A stretch of 64,000 bases of DNA, taken from contig NZ_CP033877.1 of NCBI RefSeq assembly GCF_006970445.1, forward strand, positions 4,162,750-4,226,749. The letters run 5' to 3'. A model generated the notes under the pieces. It was not told the origin of the DNA and searched no databases. It saw only the letters and a program-made list of their open reading frames with translations. This stretch comes from Stenotrophomonas maltophilia. GTDB taxonomy: Bacteria > Pseudomonadota > Gammaproteobacteria > Xanthomonadales > Xanthomonadaceae. Below, piece after piece: positions 18,647 through 27,334 of this stretch; positions within the stretch are counted from its first letter, which is position 1; each line of letters opens with the position of its first letter. The position numbers and the translations under genes were made by a program.

Positions 18647-20752
18647 ATGCTCTGGATACTGCTGCTGTCGTTGTTGCTGCTGTGCTGGTTGTTCCTCGCG
18701 TCCGACAAGTGGGTGTGGTGGAAGGCCGGTGCGTTCTCGGTGCTGCTGCTGACGCTCAGCGCGTGGTGGCTGATCGACAAGTTGTCCGGTGATGGGCTCA
18801 ATGCCGCCACCCTGTACCACCTCGGCGCCGACATGGAAGGCGCCGGTGTCTCCGATTTCAAGGGATATATCGCCGGCTTCATCGTGCTCGCGCTGGTCTC
18901 GCTGCTGCCGCTGTTCGCCACACGGGTGAAGCGCTGGCGCCGGCCCGGCCACGGTGGCGCGTTGTTCGCCGGTTTCGCGGCCGTGTGGGTGGCCACGATC
19001 ATGATCAGCCCGCTTGCCCGCGACGGCCAACGCCTGTACCAGCAGCTGCGCCCGGTCGACTTCGCCCGCATCGCCCCCGAGTACCAGGTGCCGACGCAGC
19101 CGCTACAGCGCCCGCGCAACATCGTCTGGATCTACGGCGAAAGCCTGGAACGCACCTATCTGGACGAGGCCGTGTTTCCCGGCCTGATGCCCAACCTCAA
19201 CCGCCTGGCGTCCAAGTCGCTGGACGTACGTGCCCTGGCTTCGGCCGAGGGCAGCGGCTGGACCATCGCCGGGCTGGTCTCGTCGATGTGCGGCGTGCCG
19301 CTGACCACCTCGCAGGGCGATGAGAACAGCATGGACCGCATGGGCAGCTTCCTGCCCAAGGCGGTCTGCCTGGGCGACTACCTCAAGCAGCAGGGCTACA
19401 CCAACCACTATCTGGGTGGTGCCAACGGCCAGTTCGCCGGCAAGGGCCAGTTCCTGGCCAGCCATGGTTTCGATGAAGTGCATGACCTGGCGTGGTTCAA
19501 GCAGCAGAAGAAGATCGGCCGCATCCACTACTCGGCCTGGGGCGTGCACGACGATGTGCTGCTGGATACCGCCTACCAGCGCTTCGAGCAGCTCTCGCGC
19601 GCCGGATCGCCGTTCATGCTGACCACGCTGACCATGGACACGCACCACCCGGCGGGCCACCTGCCGGTGTCGTGCAAGGGCGAGCGCTACCAGAGCCAGT
19701 ACGGCAACATCAACATGCTCAACGCGCTCAAGTGCAGCGACCGGCTGATCTCGCAGCTGGTGCAGCGCATCCAGGCTAGCCCGTACGGCAAGGACACGCT
19801 GATCGTGATCGCCTCCGACCACCTGGCGATGCCCAACGATCTGACCCACATCCTGACCCGGCAGAAGCGCGAGAACCTGCTGCTGTTCCTCGGCGATGGC
19901 ATTGCCCCGCAGCAGCTCAGCGCCGACGCCGGCACCACCCTGGATTCGGGTGCGACCCTGCTCAGCCTGCTGGACCCGAACCTGAAGACGATGGGCTTCG
20001 GCCGTTCGCTGATCGACAGCCAGCGCGCGCCCAGCGCCAGCGTGGCAACCCAGCGCGATGGTGGCCGTGACTATCCGCAGTACCTGGCCTTCGCGCGTTC
20101 ACTGTGGCTGGGCGAACCGACCCGCGAGCTGAAGATCGATGGTGATGACCAGGTGGTGGTCGGCCTGCAGCACGTGCAGCCACCGGTACTGCTGGAGTAC
20201 GACAAGGACTGGGGGTTGAAGTCGGTGTACCTGGAGAACACCTCGCGCCAGTTCGATGATGCCAATCCGGACAACACCCTGGCCTACGTCGACCGCTGCA
20301 CCGCATTCGAGGATGGCTCGGCCGACGGCGACTGGTGCGCCCTCCTCGTCAACCGCGACAACGGCATCAAGCTGTACCGCGACAACGACCTGCGCGGCGG
20401 AATCGCGGTGGATGCACCGCTGGATGCGCTGCAGGGCCCGCGCCCGAGCGTGCGCCAGGCGCACATGATCACCCAGAAGGGACGCCGCACCCGTGCCGGC
20501 CAGTACATGCTGCAGCTGGTGGCGAGCACGCGCCCGGATCGCGGTTTCTGGATCGAAGCGGTTTCCTCGCAGCGCAAGGTGGTGCTGGCCCAGCAATGGG
20601 TGCAGCCCGATGCCAACGGCAAGATCAACGTGTCGTTCGGGCTGGACCACGAAGTGGATGATCTGGAGATCCGCGCGTGGTTGAACCACGCCGAGAAGCT
20701 GGCGGTGGATACGTTCGCACTGGTGCCCTCGCGCAGCCGACCACGAGGATAG
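18647..20752 (+). CDS. opgB: Phosphoglycerol transferase I (OpgB/MdoB-like)
   Basis: Transfers phosphoglycerol from phosphatidylglycerol to periplasmic glucans. The 701-residue protein has three or four N-terminal membrane segments and then a periplasmic alkaline-phosphatase-fold domain. Similarity to E. coli OpgB runs along its length: IVWIYGESLERTYLDEAVFP, SGWTIAGLVSSMCGVPL (with the expected nucleophile Thr), CLGDYLKQQGY, LTMDTHHPAGHLP and IVIASDHLAMPNDL with metal-binding Asp/His. The ATG at 18647 (MLWILLLSLLLL) starts at the first membrane segment; a TTG about 160 bases upstream would add sequence unlike the family. Its stop codon is part of a 33-base sequence repeated, inverted, at the end of the converging gene. 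Confidence 0.92.
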   Translation: MLWILLLSLLLLCWLFLASDKWVWWKAGAFSVLLLTLSAWWLIDKLSGDGLNAATLYHLGADMEGAGVSDFKGYIAGFIVLALVSLLPLFATRVKRWRRPGHGGALFAGFAAVWVATIMISPLARDGQRLYQQLRPVDFARIAPEYQVPTQPLQRPRNIVWIYGESLERTYLDEAVFPGLMPNLNRLASKSLDVRALASAEGSGWTIAGLVSSMCGVPLTTSQGDENSMDRMGSFLPKAVCLGDYLKQQGYTNHYLGGANGQFAGKGQFLASHGFDEVHDLAWFKQQKKIGRIHYSAWGVHDDVLLDTAYQRFEQLSRAGSPFMLTTLTMDTHHPAGHLPVSCKGERYQSQYGNINMLNALKCSDRLISQLVQRIQASPYGKDTLIVIASDHLAMPNDLTHILTRQKRENLLLFLGDGIAPQQLSADAGTTLDSGATLLSLLDPNLKTMGFGRSLIDSQRAPSASVATQRDGGRDYPQYLAFARSLWLGEPTRELKIDGDDQVVVGLQHVQPPVLLEYDKDWGLKSVYLENTSRQFDDANPDNTLAYVDRCTAFEDGSADGDWCALLVNRDNGIKLYRDNDLRGGIAVDAPLDALQGPRPSVRQAHMITQKGRRTRAGQYMLQLVASTRPDRGFWIEAVSSQRKVVLAQQWVQPDANGKINVSFGLDHEVDDLEIRAWLNHAEKLAVDTFALVPSRSRPRG

Positions 20753-20850
20753 GGGTTTCTTTGCAGGGCTGCGCCCTGCACCCGTGGTAGTGCCGGCCGC
20801 TGGCCGGCAACCTCAGAGGCAACAGCAACAGCAACAGCGGGCATTCCGTG

Positions 20851-20970
20851 GGATGGCGGGGCGGTGTCGCAGTGCGGGGACGCCGTGAACCCATCCCTGG
20901 GGGCTTGGCAGCCGCATCCATGCGGCTGACACCCCGCACTCCGACACCGCCCCACCTCTGACAGATTTCT
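20851..20970 (+). repeat. Large structured hairpin element, copy A
   Basis: Outer stem arms 20858-20879 and 20932-20953 pair at 21 of 22 positions. An inner hairpin CAGCCGCA/TGCGGCTG sits at 20909-20928. The asymmetric strand between them, AACCCATCCCTGGGGG plus neighbours at 20880-20908, is unpaired. The element is flanked by GTGGGATGGC before and CTGACAGATTT after. Confidence 0.85.
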
Positions 20971-21030
20971 GCGGCCGCCGGTAGGTGTCGACCTTGGTCG
21001 ACACATCTGTCAGATATCGAATGAATTTCC

Positions 21031-21071
21031 GGGGTCAGATCCGTTTTCCTCCGGAAAACGGATCTGACCCC
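21031..21071. repeat. GGGGTCAGA-type perfect hairpin
   Basis: Arms 21031-21049 and 21053-21071 are perfectly complementary over 19 bases around a three-base loop. The outer nine bases GGGGTCAGA are shared with the hairpin at 63026-63064, while the inner arm differs. Confidence 0.9.
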
Positions 21072-21091
21072 AAGAGCATGTCCAGCAGATC

Positions 21092-21215
21092 ACGGAAATC
21101 TGTCAAAGGCGGGGTGGGTCCGGTTGCGGGAGTGTCCGCGGCATGGATGCCGCGGCCAAGCCCCAGGGATGGGTTTACGACGTCTCCCGCAACCGGACCC
21201 ACCCCGCCATCCCAC
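21092..21215 (-). repeat. Large structured hairpin element, copy B (inverted relative to copy A)
   Basis: Outer arms 21108-21132 and 21184-21208 pair perfectly over 25 bases; an inner hairpin CCGCGGCAT/ATGCCGCGG lies at 21136-21155. Read on the minus strand it has the same order as copy A: GTGGGATGGCGGGG, stem, AACCCATCCCTGGGG loop, inner hairpin, stem, TGACAGATTT. Stem sequences differ from copy A but keep pairing. Confidence 0.88.
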
Positions 21216-21300
21216 AGGAAACCAGCTTTTGCCGTTGCGGTTGCTGTTGCCGTTGCTCCGGCTTGTAGCAGGTGCAGGGCGCAGCCCTGCAAAGAAACCC

Positions 21301-23748
21301 CTACTCCTGCGGATCGCGGGTGATGTGGATATCGGTCGGGGTCGACAGCGGAATATTCCGCTCGGCCAGGATCTGCAGCAGGCTGAAGTACAGATCGCTG
21401 CGGGTGGCATAGACCTGCCGCGGGCTGGCCACGTACGCGAAACTGTTGATGGTGATCTGGCCACCGGCAATGCTGTCGATGTAGACCGTCGGCGCCGGCT
21501 GCTTCAGCACGTTGGTGTGCGCGGTGTACGCATCCAGCAGCGCCTGCCGCAGGTTGCCGACATCCGTGCTGGGCGGCACCGCGAACTGGATCTGGATGCG
21601 ACCCTGGTTGTTGCCCATCGTCATGTTGCGCACGGTCTTGGTGACCAGCTCGGAGTTGGGCACGATCAGCGTCGACTTGTCGCCCACCTGGATCTCGGTC
21701 GAACGCAGGCTGATGCGGCGGATGTCGCCCTCCTGGTCGCCCAGCTTCACCCAGTCGCCGATCTTCACCGGGCGCTCGGCCAGCAGGATCAGGCCGGAGA
21801 CGAAGTTCTGGGTGATCACCTGCAGGCCGAAACCAATACCCACCGACAGCGCGCTGACCAGCAATGCCAGCTTGCTCAGCTGCAGGCCCATCGCGCTCAG
21901 CGCCCAGATCACCGCGATGATGATGCCCACGTAACGGGCAACGGTACTCACCGAATTGCGTGCACCCAGGTCCAGCTCGGTCTTGGGCAGGTAGGTGTCG
22001 GTCAGCCAACGCTGTACCAGCTGGGTAACGGCCAGGCCAGCCAACAGCACCAGCACCGCCAGCACGATGCGCACCGGCTCCAGCTTGGTTCCGCCAATAT
22101 CGAATCCAGAGGTGAACAGCGAAGAAAAGCGCTCCACCACCGCGCCGATGTTGCCGAACGGCGCCACCAACGCCAGCAGCGCAAGCAGCACGACAATCGT
22201 GCGCAACGCCGCCGACAGCAGCACGCCCGCCTGTTCCAGCCGCGACACGCTCAGGCCGGTGCTGAGCAGGATGGTCTGGCCGACCTTGCTGTCGGCGTTG
22301 AGCATCCAGGTGCTCAGGTCGTCGACGAACTTGAACAGCAACGTCGCGGCCAGCACTACGATGCTGCCGCCGATCAGCTGCTGGTTCACGAACTTGGCGA
22401 AATTCAGGTAGCCCAGCAACGTGGCAATGATGGCGGCCACCACGGCGATATTGCCCGCTACCCGGGCCAGTACCAGCCAGCTGCTGCGGCGCACCGGCGT
22501 ACTCACGCCAAGGCCATCGGCCTGTGCTTCCAGCTTGGCCTCGGCCTCGGCGGTCTGCCGCCGATGCAGGCGCGCCAGGGTCACCAACATGGCCATGATC
22601 AGGCCGAGGTAGGTCAGCGCAATCAAGCCGTCCAACGCCACCGTGGTGACATCGCTGGTGCGCGTGGCCTGGTCCAGGGCCACCAGCACCGTGCTCAGCC
22701 AGGCCAGCGCCGCCGCACCCCAGGCGTACTTGCGCAGCTTCAGCGCGGCGGTATCGTCCAGGTTCAACAGCCGCCATGACGGGCGCTTGGGCACCAGCAG
22801 GCAGGCGCTGAGCGCTGCAATGAAGGCCGCACGGAAGGTGGCGGTCTCCAGCCCGTCGGCCACCACCTGCAAGCGCGGCGCGATCGCGTCGATGGCATCC
22901 AGCGCCGCCATCAGCACCACCACCGCATAACCCGGCAGCAGCGTGCCCACCAGCAGCAGCCACATGGCCAGGCCGGACCGGCGCAGGCGACCGTCAGGCG
23001 CGCGCTCGGACGCGGCGAACCTGCGTCCCAGCGCGCGCAGCCACAGCCGCAGCGGGAACATCATCACCAGCGCGGCCAGCAGGCCCAGCAACGGCGTGCC
23101 CCAGCCATGGGTGCGGATGCCGGCGACCAGCGCGTCGCGCCCCTGCTCGGCCAACGGCGCAACGCGCGCGATATCGATCGGCAGGCGCTCGGCCACCTTG
23201 CTCCACAGCGCAGGCGACAGCGGCGAGGCGACCTTCTGGCCCAGTTCTTCCGTGCGTTGTGCGGTGCGCTGCTGCTCGATGTCCGCCGCCAGCTGCTGCG
23301 CACGCACGGCACTGGCCTTGGCCTGCACCACCGAAGCGGCCAGGCCGTCGCGCTGTTTGGTGAGGGTGCGCCGCTGGGTTGCCAGTTCCGGCGGTTCGGT
23401 CGTGCCTTCTGCCGGCGTTCCCAGCTGCGCCAGCTGTTCGTTGAGTCGATCCAACTGTGGCTGCAGCGCCTTTTCCAGCGCCTCGGCGTCACGCCGTGCC
23501 TGCGAGGCATTCTCGGACAGCATCGCCAGCGTCTCGGTGGCTTCTGCATCGCCACGCTTGCGCTCCACATCCTTCAGGCTGGAATCGATATCCGCCAGCT
23601 GCTGCTTCGGCGTGGGGTCCTCATCCTGCGCCAGCACCGGCGCAGACAGCAGGAAGGCAGTGCACAGCAGCAGGACCCACCAGGGCCCCCGTGCACGGAT
23701 CGATCGCAGGAAAGAAGACACGCAGCCACACCGGTTCGCGCGGACCAC
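21301..23748 (-). CDS. Mechanosensitive channel (DUF3772 + MscS, MscK/YbdG-like large type)
   Basis: An 815-residue inner-membrane protein. It has a signal-like N-terminus (WWVLLLCTAFLLSAPVLAQ), a periplasmic coiled-coil region (DUF3772-like, about residues 45-200), ten or so membrane helices and a C-terminal MscS pore domain. The pore and beta-domain signature reads ALSVGIGFGLQVITQNFVSG, then LLAERPVKIGDWVKLGDQEG and VPNSELVTKTVRNMT. It releases solutes on osmotic downshock. The GTG start at 23748 is uncertain; an in-frame GTG at 23721 is also possible. Converges on opgB, whose glucans also serve osmoadaptation, but the shared theme may be coincidental. Confidence 0.9.
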   Translation of the reverse strand: MVRANRCGCVSSFLRSIRARGPWWVLLLCTAFLLSAPVLAQDEDPTPKQQLADIDSSLKDVERKRGDAEATETLAMLSENASQARRDAEALEKALQPQLDRLNEQLAQLGTPAEGTTEPPELATQRRTLTKQRDGLAASVVQAKASAVRAQQLAADIEQQRTAQRTEELGQKVASPLSPALWSKVAERLPIDIARVAPLAEQGRDALVAGIRTHGWGTPLLGLLAALVMMFPLRLWLRALGRRFAASERAPDGRLRRSGLAMWLLLVGTLLPGYAVVVLMAALDAIDAIAPRLQVVADGLETATFRAAFIAALSACLLVPKRPSWRLLNLDDTAALKLRKYAWGAAALAWLSTVLVALDQATRTSDVTTVALDGLIALTYLGLIMAMLVTLARLHRRQTAEAEAKLEAQADGLGVSTPVRRSSWLVLARVAGNIAVVAAIIATLLGYLNFAKFVNQQLIGGSIVVLAATLLFKFVDDLSTWMLNADSKVGQTILLSTGLSVSRLEQAGVLLSAALRTIVVLLALLALVAPFGNIGAVVERFSSLFTSGFDIGGTKLEPVRIVLAVLVLLAGLAVTQLVQRWLTDTYLPKTELDLGARNSVSTVARYVGIIIAVIWALSAMGLQLSKLALLVSALSVGIGFGLQVITQNFVSGLILLAERPVKIGDWVKLGDQEGDIRRISLRSTEIQVGDKSTLIVPNSELVTKTVRNMTMGNNQGRIQIQFAVPPSTDVGNLRQALLDAYTAHTNVLKQPAPTVYIDSIAGGQITINSFAYVASPRQVYATRSDLYFSLLQILAERNIPLSTPTDIHITRDPQE

Positions 23749-23842
23749 CGCGCCTGCGCGCGACTATACGGCAGAGGCGGTAAAGGGCGGATGCGCGGTT
23801 CCAGCAGCGTCGAGCAGGCTCGACACTGCCCGTCCGCGGTAC

Positions 23843-24091
23843 TCAGTACTTCAGGCGCAGCTCTTCCACGGTCGGCTGCTGCAGCGCGTACCAGTCCTGG
23901 AACTCTTCCTCGGTGATCTCATCGGGCGCGTACACCGCCACCGGGTGCCAGTCGTGGTCGGTCGGCAGCGGTTGGCGCGGGCCGGCACGCAGGCTGTAGG
24001 CCACGCCCTCGTAGTCGACCAGGTCGTCGACCTGCGGCCACTGTTCGCGCGCGAACGCGGATTCACTCTTCAACAGGATCACCTGGTACAT
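23843..24091 (-). CDS. Small acidic hypothetical protein
   Basis: An 82-residue protein, MYQVILLKSESAFAREQWPQ onwards, rich in acidic residues and aromatic residues, without membrane segments or known motifs. GGAGG lies about five bases before the ATG at 24089-24091, which supports translation and decides the start over an upstream in-frame GTG. It is a single gene separated from the MscS gene by a GTCGAGC/GCTCGAC palindrome near 23806-23826. No function can be assigned. Confidence 0.65.
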   Translation of the reverse strand: MYQVILLKSESAFAREQWPQVDDLVDYEGVAYSLRAGPRQPLPTDHDWHPVAVYAPDEITEEEFQDWYALQQPTVEELRLKY

Positions 24092-24273
24092 CGGCACCTC
24101 CACCTCGGTTGGATCAGGAAAACACGGCGCTGGCGGCAGGATACCGCCACGCCGGTGACAACGCGCGCTCCGCCGGGGCGACGGACCGTTCTGGACACGG
24201 CCATCGCCCCGGCTTCACCCGCCCATGGCAAGGCCATCGGCATCGTGGAGGCCCACCCCTGTCACGATGACCG

Positions 24274-24768
24274 ATGACCGAGCACCCGCCGCTGAAGACC
24301 GTCGCCGACCTCAAGCTGCCCCGCTACCTGGGCACCTGGTACGAGATCGCGCGCCTGCCGATGCGCCACGAGCCGGAGGGCTGCACCGACGTGTCGGCGC
24401 ACTACACCCTGCTCGACAACGGCAACGTCGGCGTCACCAACCGCTGCCGCATGGACGGCGAGATCGAGGAAGCCACTGGCGAGGCCTGCGCCGTCGACAA
24501 CGACAGCGCGCGCCTGGAAGTGAGTTTCCTGCCCAAGGGCCTGCGCTGGTTGCCGTTCGCCAAGGGCGACTACTGGGTGATCCAGGTTGCCCCGGACTAC
24601 AGCGTCTCGCTGGTCGGCAGCCCGGATCGCAAGTACCTGTGGCTGCTGGCGCGCGAGCCACGCCTGGACGCGACCGTGCAGGATCATTATCTGGCGGCCG
24701 CCCGCCTGCAGGGCTTCGATCTGTCCGAACTGATCCAGACCCCACATACCGGCCAGCCCACGGCCTGA
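24274..24768 (+). CDS. Lipocalin family protein (Blc-like, cytoplasmic form)
   Basis: A 164-residue lipocalin binding a lipophilic ligand in a beta-barrel. The first structurally conserved region is present as LPRYLGTWYEIARLP (GxW motif), with NGNVGVTNRCRMDGEIEEATGEA and YWVIQVAPDYSVSLVGSPDRKYLWLLARE matching bacterial Blc. Unlike E. coli Blc there is no signal peptide or lipobox, so it may be cytosolic unless the start is further upstream. Thirteen bases separate it from the FAD oxidoreductase, so they form an operon. Confidence 0.9.
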   Translation: MTEHPPLKTVADLKLPRYLGTWYEIARLPMRHEPEGCTDVSAHYTLLDNGNVGVTNRCRMDGEIEEATGEACAVDNDSARLEVSFLPKGLRWLPFAKGDYWVIQVAPDYSVSLVGSPDRKYLWLLAREPRLDATVQDHYLAAARLQGFDLSELIQTPHTGQPTA

Positions 24769-24781
24769 GCCACGCGCAGCC

Positions 24782-25990
24782 ATGGACCTGAAGAGCGGTT
24801 ACCCCTGGTGGGCGGTACGCAACGGCCTGATCCATGCCTTCCCGCCGCTGCAGCAGGACCTGCGCTGCGACGTGCTGGTGGTCGGCGGCGGCATCACCGG
24901 TGCGCTGATCGCAGACGAGCTGTCCCATAACGGCCACGACATTGCGGTGATCGAACAGCGCGACATCGGCTGGGGCAGCACCGCCGCCAGCACCGCGCTG
25001 CTGCAGTACGAGATCGATACCCATCTGCTGGAACTGACCGAGCGCTACGGTCAGGACGCCGCTGCACGGGCGTACCGGGCCTGTGCGGAGGCAATCCCGG
25101 CCCTGGCCGAGGTGGCGCGCGGGGTGAAGGACGTGGATTTCCAGCGCATGGACAGCCTGTACCTGGCCAGCCGCCATCGCGACGTGCCGCGCCTGATGGC
25201 CGAAGGCGAGGCGCGGCGCAGCATCGGCCTGGATGCCCGTTGGCTGGGCCCGGAGGCACTGCAGGAACGCTTCGACGTGAACGCTGGTGGTGCCCTGCTG
25301 ACCCGGCAGGCCGCGCGGGTCGATCCCTACCGCCTGACCTATGGGTTGCTGCAACGCGTGCGCCGGCGCGGTGGCAATGTGCATGACCGCACGGTGCTGC
25401 ACACGCTGACACCCACCGCGCGCGGCGTGAGCGCGGTCACCGAGGGCGGCGCTACCATCCATGCCCGCCACGTGGTGCTGGCAATGGGCTATGCCAACCA
25501 GGCGTGGCTGCAGCAGCGCGTCGCACGCAACCGCAGCAGTTATGCCTTCATCACCGATCCCATCGATGCGGACGTGCTCGGCCGGCTGCGCAACACGATG
25601 GTGTGGGAGAGCGCACGCCCGTACCTGTACCTGCGCGCCACCGGCGACCGTCGCCTGCTGGTGGGTGGGTTGGACGATGCCATTGATATCCCGGCCCGGC
25701 GCGACCGGCGCGTACAGCGCAAGGCCGACACGCTGATGAAACAGCTGCTGCATTGGTTCCCGCGGTTGGACCCGGTGCCGGCCTTCTCCTGGGCCGGGAC
25801 CTTCGCCGAAACCGCCGACGGCCTGCCGTTCTTCGGCCCCCACGCGCAGTGGGGCCCGCGGGTGCATTTCGCCATGGCCTACGGCGGCAACGGCATCACC
25901 TATTCGATGATCGGCGCCCAGCTGCTGCGGGCCCGGATCGAGCGGCGCAGGCATGCGCTGGAAGGGCTGTTCGGGTTCGGCCGGTTGTGA
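24782..25990 (+). CDS. FAD-dependent oxidoreductase (DAO family)
   Basis: A 402-residue flavoprotein of the D-amino-acid-oxidase/glycine-oxidase-like superfamily. The FAD-binding Rossmann motif is CDVLVVGGGITGALIADEL, followed by the ribose-binding Glu in IAVIEQRDIGWGSTAAST. The C-terminal FAVMAYGGNGITYSMIGA-like segment (here FAMAYGGNGITYS) contacts the flavin as in GlpD/DadA relatives. The N-terminal SGYPWWAVRNGL is typical of a subgroup of unknown substrate. Translated with the lipocalin gene, which could point to a lipid or hydrophobic substrate, but that is a guess. Confidence 0.87.
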   Translation: MDLKSGYPWWAVRNGLIHAFPPLQQDLRCDVLVVGGGITGALIADELSHNGHDIAVIEQRDIGWGSTAASTALLQYEIDTHLLELTERYGQDAAARAYRACAEAIPALAEVARGVKDVDFQRMDSLYLASRHRDVPRLMAEGEARRSIGLDARWLGPEALQERFDVNAGGALLTRQAARVDPYRLTYGLLQRVRRRGGNVHDRTVLHTLTPTARGVSAVTEGGATIHARHVVLAMGYANQAWLQQRVARNRSSYAFITDPIDADVLGRLRNTMVWESARPYLYLRATGDRRLLVGGLDDAIDIPARRDRRVQRKADTLMKQLLHWFPRLDPVPAFSWAGTFAETADGLPFFGPHAQWGPRVHFAMAYGGNGITYSMIGAQLLRARIERRRHALEGLFGFGRL

Positions 25991-26116
25991 CCTGCAGCCA
26001 GGCATGGCCTGGCTCTACCCCAATCCGGCGCCGACAGGCATCATTCAAGCAACCCCTGCTAGCGTCGGCCTGTACCGCCGCGTGTTGCGCGGCCACCTGT
26101 CCGCTGGAGCGCCGTC

Positions 26117-26596
26117 ATGATCCGCCCCCTGACCCTGCTGCTGTGCCTGGCCCTGCCGGGAACCGTGCTGGCCCAGTCCGCCGCTGGCGCCACCGCGCCG
26201 CAGGCTGCCGGCCTGGACCTGACGCTGCCGCAGGCGCCGATGCGCTACCTCAACGACCCGGCCCTGCAGCAGGACCCGCCCGGCACCTATTACGGTGACA
26301 AGAGCGGCCCGCGCGTGCATGACGACGCCAAGATCGCCGACGTGACCGACGACAAGGTAAAGGTGTCCGGCAGCTTCACCACCGGCATCGGCTATTCGAA
26401 GAACGGCGGCAACAGCCACTACAACGCCGCCACGCTGAACCTCAGCAAGAACTACACCACCGATGAAGGCAAGACCCACGGGGTCAACCTCAACATCCAC
26501 GTGAGTGAAGGCAAGGGTCCGGGCTTCTTCGGCCCGTATGGCGGCTACTACGGCCGCGGCCCGGGCTGGGATTACCCGCCGCCGTACGGCTGGTAA
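26117..26596 (+). CDS. Secreted hypothetical protein
   Basis: A 159-residue exported protein with a clear signal peptide, MIRPLTLLLCLALPGTVLAQ, cleaved after AxA-type LAQ. The mature part has beta-rich sequence (DDKVKVSGSFTTGIGYSKNG) and a Gly/Tyr/Pro-rich tail ending GWDYPPPYGW. Not recognised as a named family. A palindrome GCCAGGCATGGCCTGGC with CTAC head lies upstream at about 25995-26018, and SMAG units follow the gene. Confidence 0.7.
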   Translation: MIRPLTLLLCLALPGTVLAQSAAGATAPQAAGLDLTLPQAPMRYLNDPALQQDPPGTYYGDKSGPRVHDDAKIADVTDDKVKVSGSFTTGIGYSKNGGNSHYNAATLNLSKNYTTDEGKTHGVNLNIHVSEGKGPGFFGPYGGYYGRGPGWDYPPPYGW

Positions 26597-26611
26597 GCCC
26601 CGCGCCGGGCC

Positions 26612-26740
26612 TGGGCCGGCCAAGGTCGGCCGCTACCGCAGTGTACGCTTGGTAGGTGTCGACCTCGCATGTGCGGGTGGGTGTCGACCTTGGTCGACAC
26701 GCTCTGCGCTCTGTGCCGGCCAGCGGCCGGCACCTACCGG
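26612..26740. repeat. Four SMAG-like palindromes
   Basis: GGCCAAGGTCGGCC with CTAC head, then GTAGGTGTCGACCTCGC, then GTGTCGACCTTGGTCGACAC, then GTGCCGGCCAGCGGCCGGCAC with CTAC head. The second unit is interrupted by GCATGTGCGGGTGG, so it looks like a partly duplicated copy. Confidence 0.78.
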
Positions 26741-26748
26741 TACGCGAA

Positions 26749-27183
26749 TCAATCCAGCCAACCGTCACGCTCGCTGTGCAGGATACGGCCGTCATAGCCA
26801 CTCAGGCGCACTTCCACCTTCTGGTTGCGGGCATTGCGCGCTTCCAGCGACCAGGTCGCACCATCGCGTTCCAGCGAATGGATTTCGCGCAGGCCATGCG
26901 CCTGTGCACGAGCCAGTACCTGCTCGGTGGTCAGCAGCGTGCGGCCGCTGCGCTCATCGAAGATCTCGCCGGTCTTCGGGTCCACGTAGACCTCGCTGAA
27001 GCGGCCATCAGCGCGGCTCACGTCGGCTTCCCACAGGCCGTCATCGCGTTCGATCTCGTGGATCTGGGTGTAGCCGGCCTTGCGCAGGGTCTGTTCGACC
27101 TGGGCCATGCCCAGCGGTGCGGCCTGTACGGCCGGTGCGATGGCCAGCGCAGCAAGGGTGGCGAGGGTGAGGGACTTCAACAT
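26749..27183 (-). CDS. Periplasmic double PepSY-domain protein
   Basis: A 144-residue exported protein: signal peptide MLKSLTLATLAALAIAPAVQA, then two PepSY repeats (about 28-80 and 85-144). The repeats share the pattern LRKAGYTQIHEIERDDGLWEADV..PKTGEIFDE and AHGLREIHSLERDGATWSLEA..YDGRILHSE. PepSY proteins bind or inhibit other envelope proteins. It diverges from a single-PepSY gene that heads a two-component operon, so both sides of this promoter are probably one regulon. Confidence 0.88.
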   Translation of the reverse strand: MLKSLTLATLAALAIAPAVQAAPLGMAQVEQTLRKAGYTQIHEIERDDGLWEADVSRADGRFSEVYVDPKTGEIFDERSGRTLLTTEQVLARAQAHGLREIHSLERDGATWSLEARNARNQKVEVRLSGYDGRILHSERDGWLD

Positions 27184-27244
27184 GGGGGTTCTCCTGTTCG
27201 TGTTCGTGGCCGGACCATCCCGGCAACGCCACGATGCATGCCCC

Positions 27245-27285
27245 GGTTAACAGCGCCTTAGCCGTGGCTGTTAGCCCGCTGTTAG
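27245..27285. promoter_or_regulatory. Candidate PhoP-type boxes between divergent PepSY genes
   Basis: Two hexamer-N5-hexamer direct repeats lie in the 151-base divergent spacer: GGTTAA-cagcg-CCTTAG at 27245-27261 and TGTTAG-cccgc-TGTTAG at 27269-27285. The arrangement is that of PhoP boxes in enterobacteria ((T/G)GTTTA-N5-(T/G)GTTTA). The adjacent two-component system has a PhoQ-like H-box, so autoregulation is plausible. Confidence 0.55.
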
Positions 27286-27334
27286 TCATCCCGGCCACAC
27301 TCGCGCCTGTACCCCTCTTTCTTTCCGTACCCGC

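Larger units (their letters stand above)
20750..21303. repeat. Symmetrical intergenic block: two inverted ~210-bp arms between opgB and the MscS gene
   Basis: A 33-base sequence beginning TAGGGGTTTCTTTGCAGGGC occurs at 20750-20782 and, perfectly inverted, at 21303-21271. It includes the TAG stop codons of both converging genes and an internal GCAGGGC/GCCCTGC hairpin. Moving inward, both arms carry GCAAC-repeat DNA, a GTGGGATGGCGGGG motif, a large imperfect-to-perfect hairpin and a TGACAGATTT motif. The centre holds a GTAG palindrome (about 20980-21004) and a GGGGTCAGA hairpin (21031-21071). The left arm also contains a SMAG unit at about 20788-20811 that is absent from the right arm. Confidence 0.9.
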
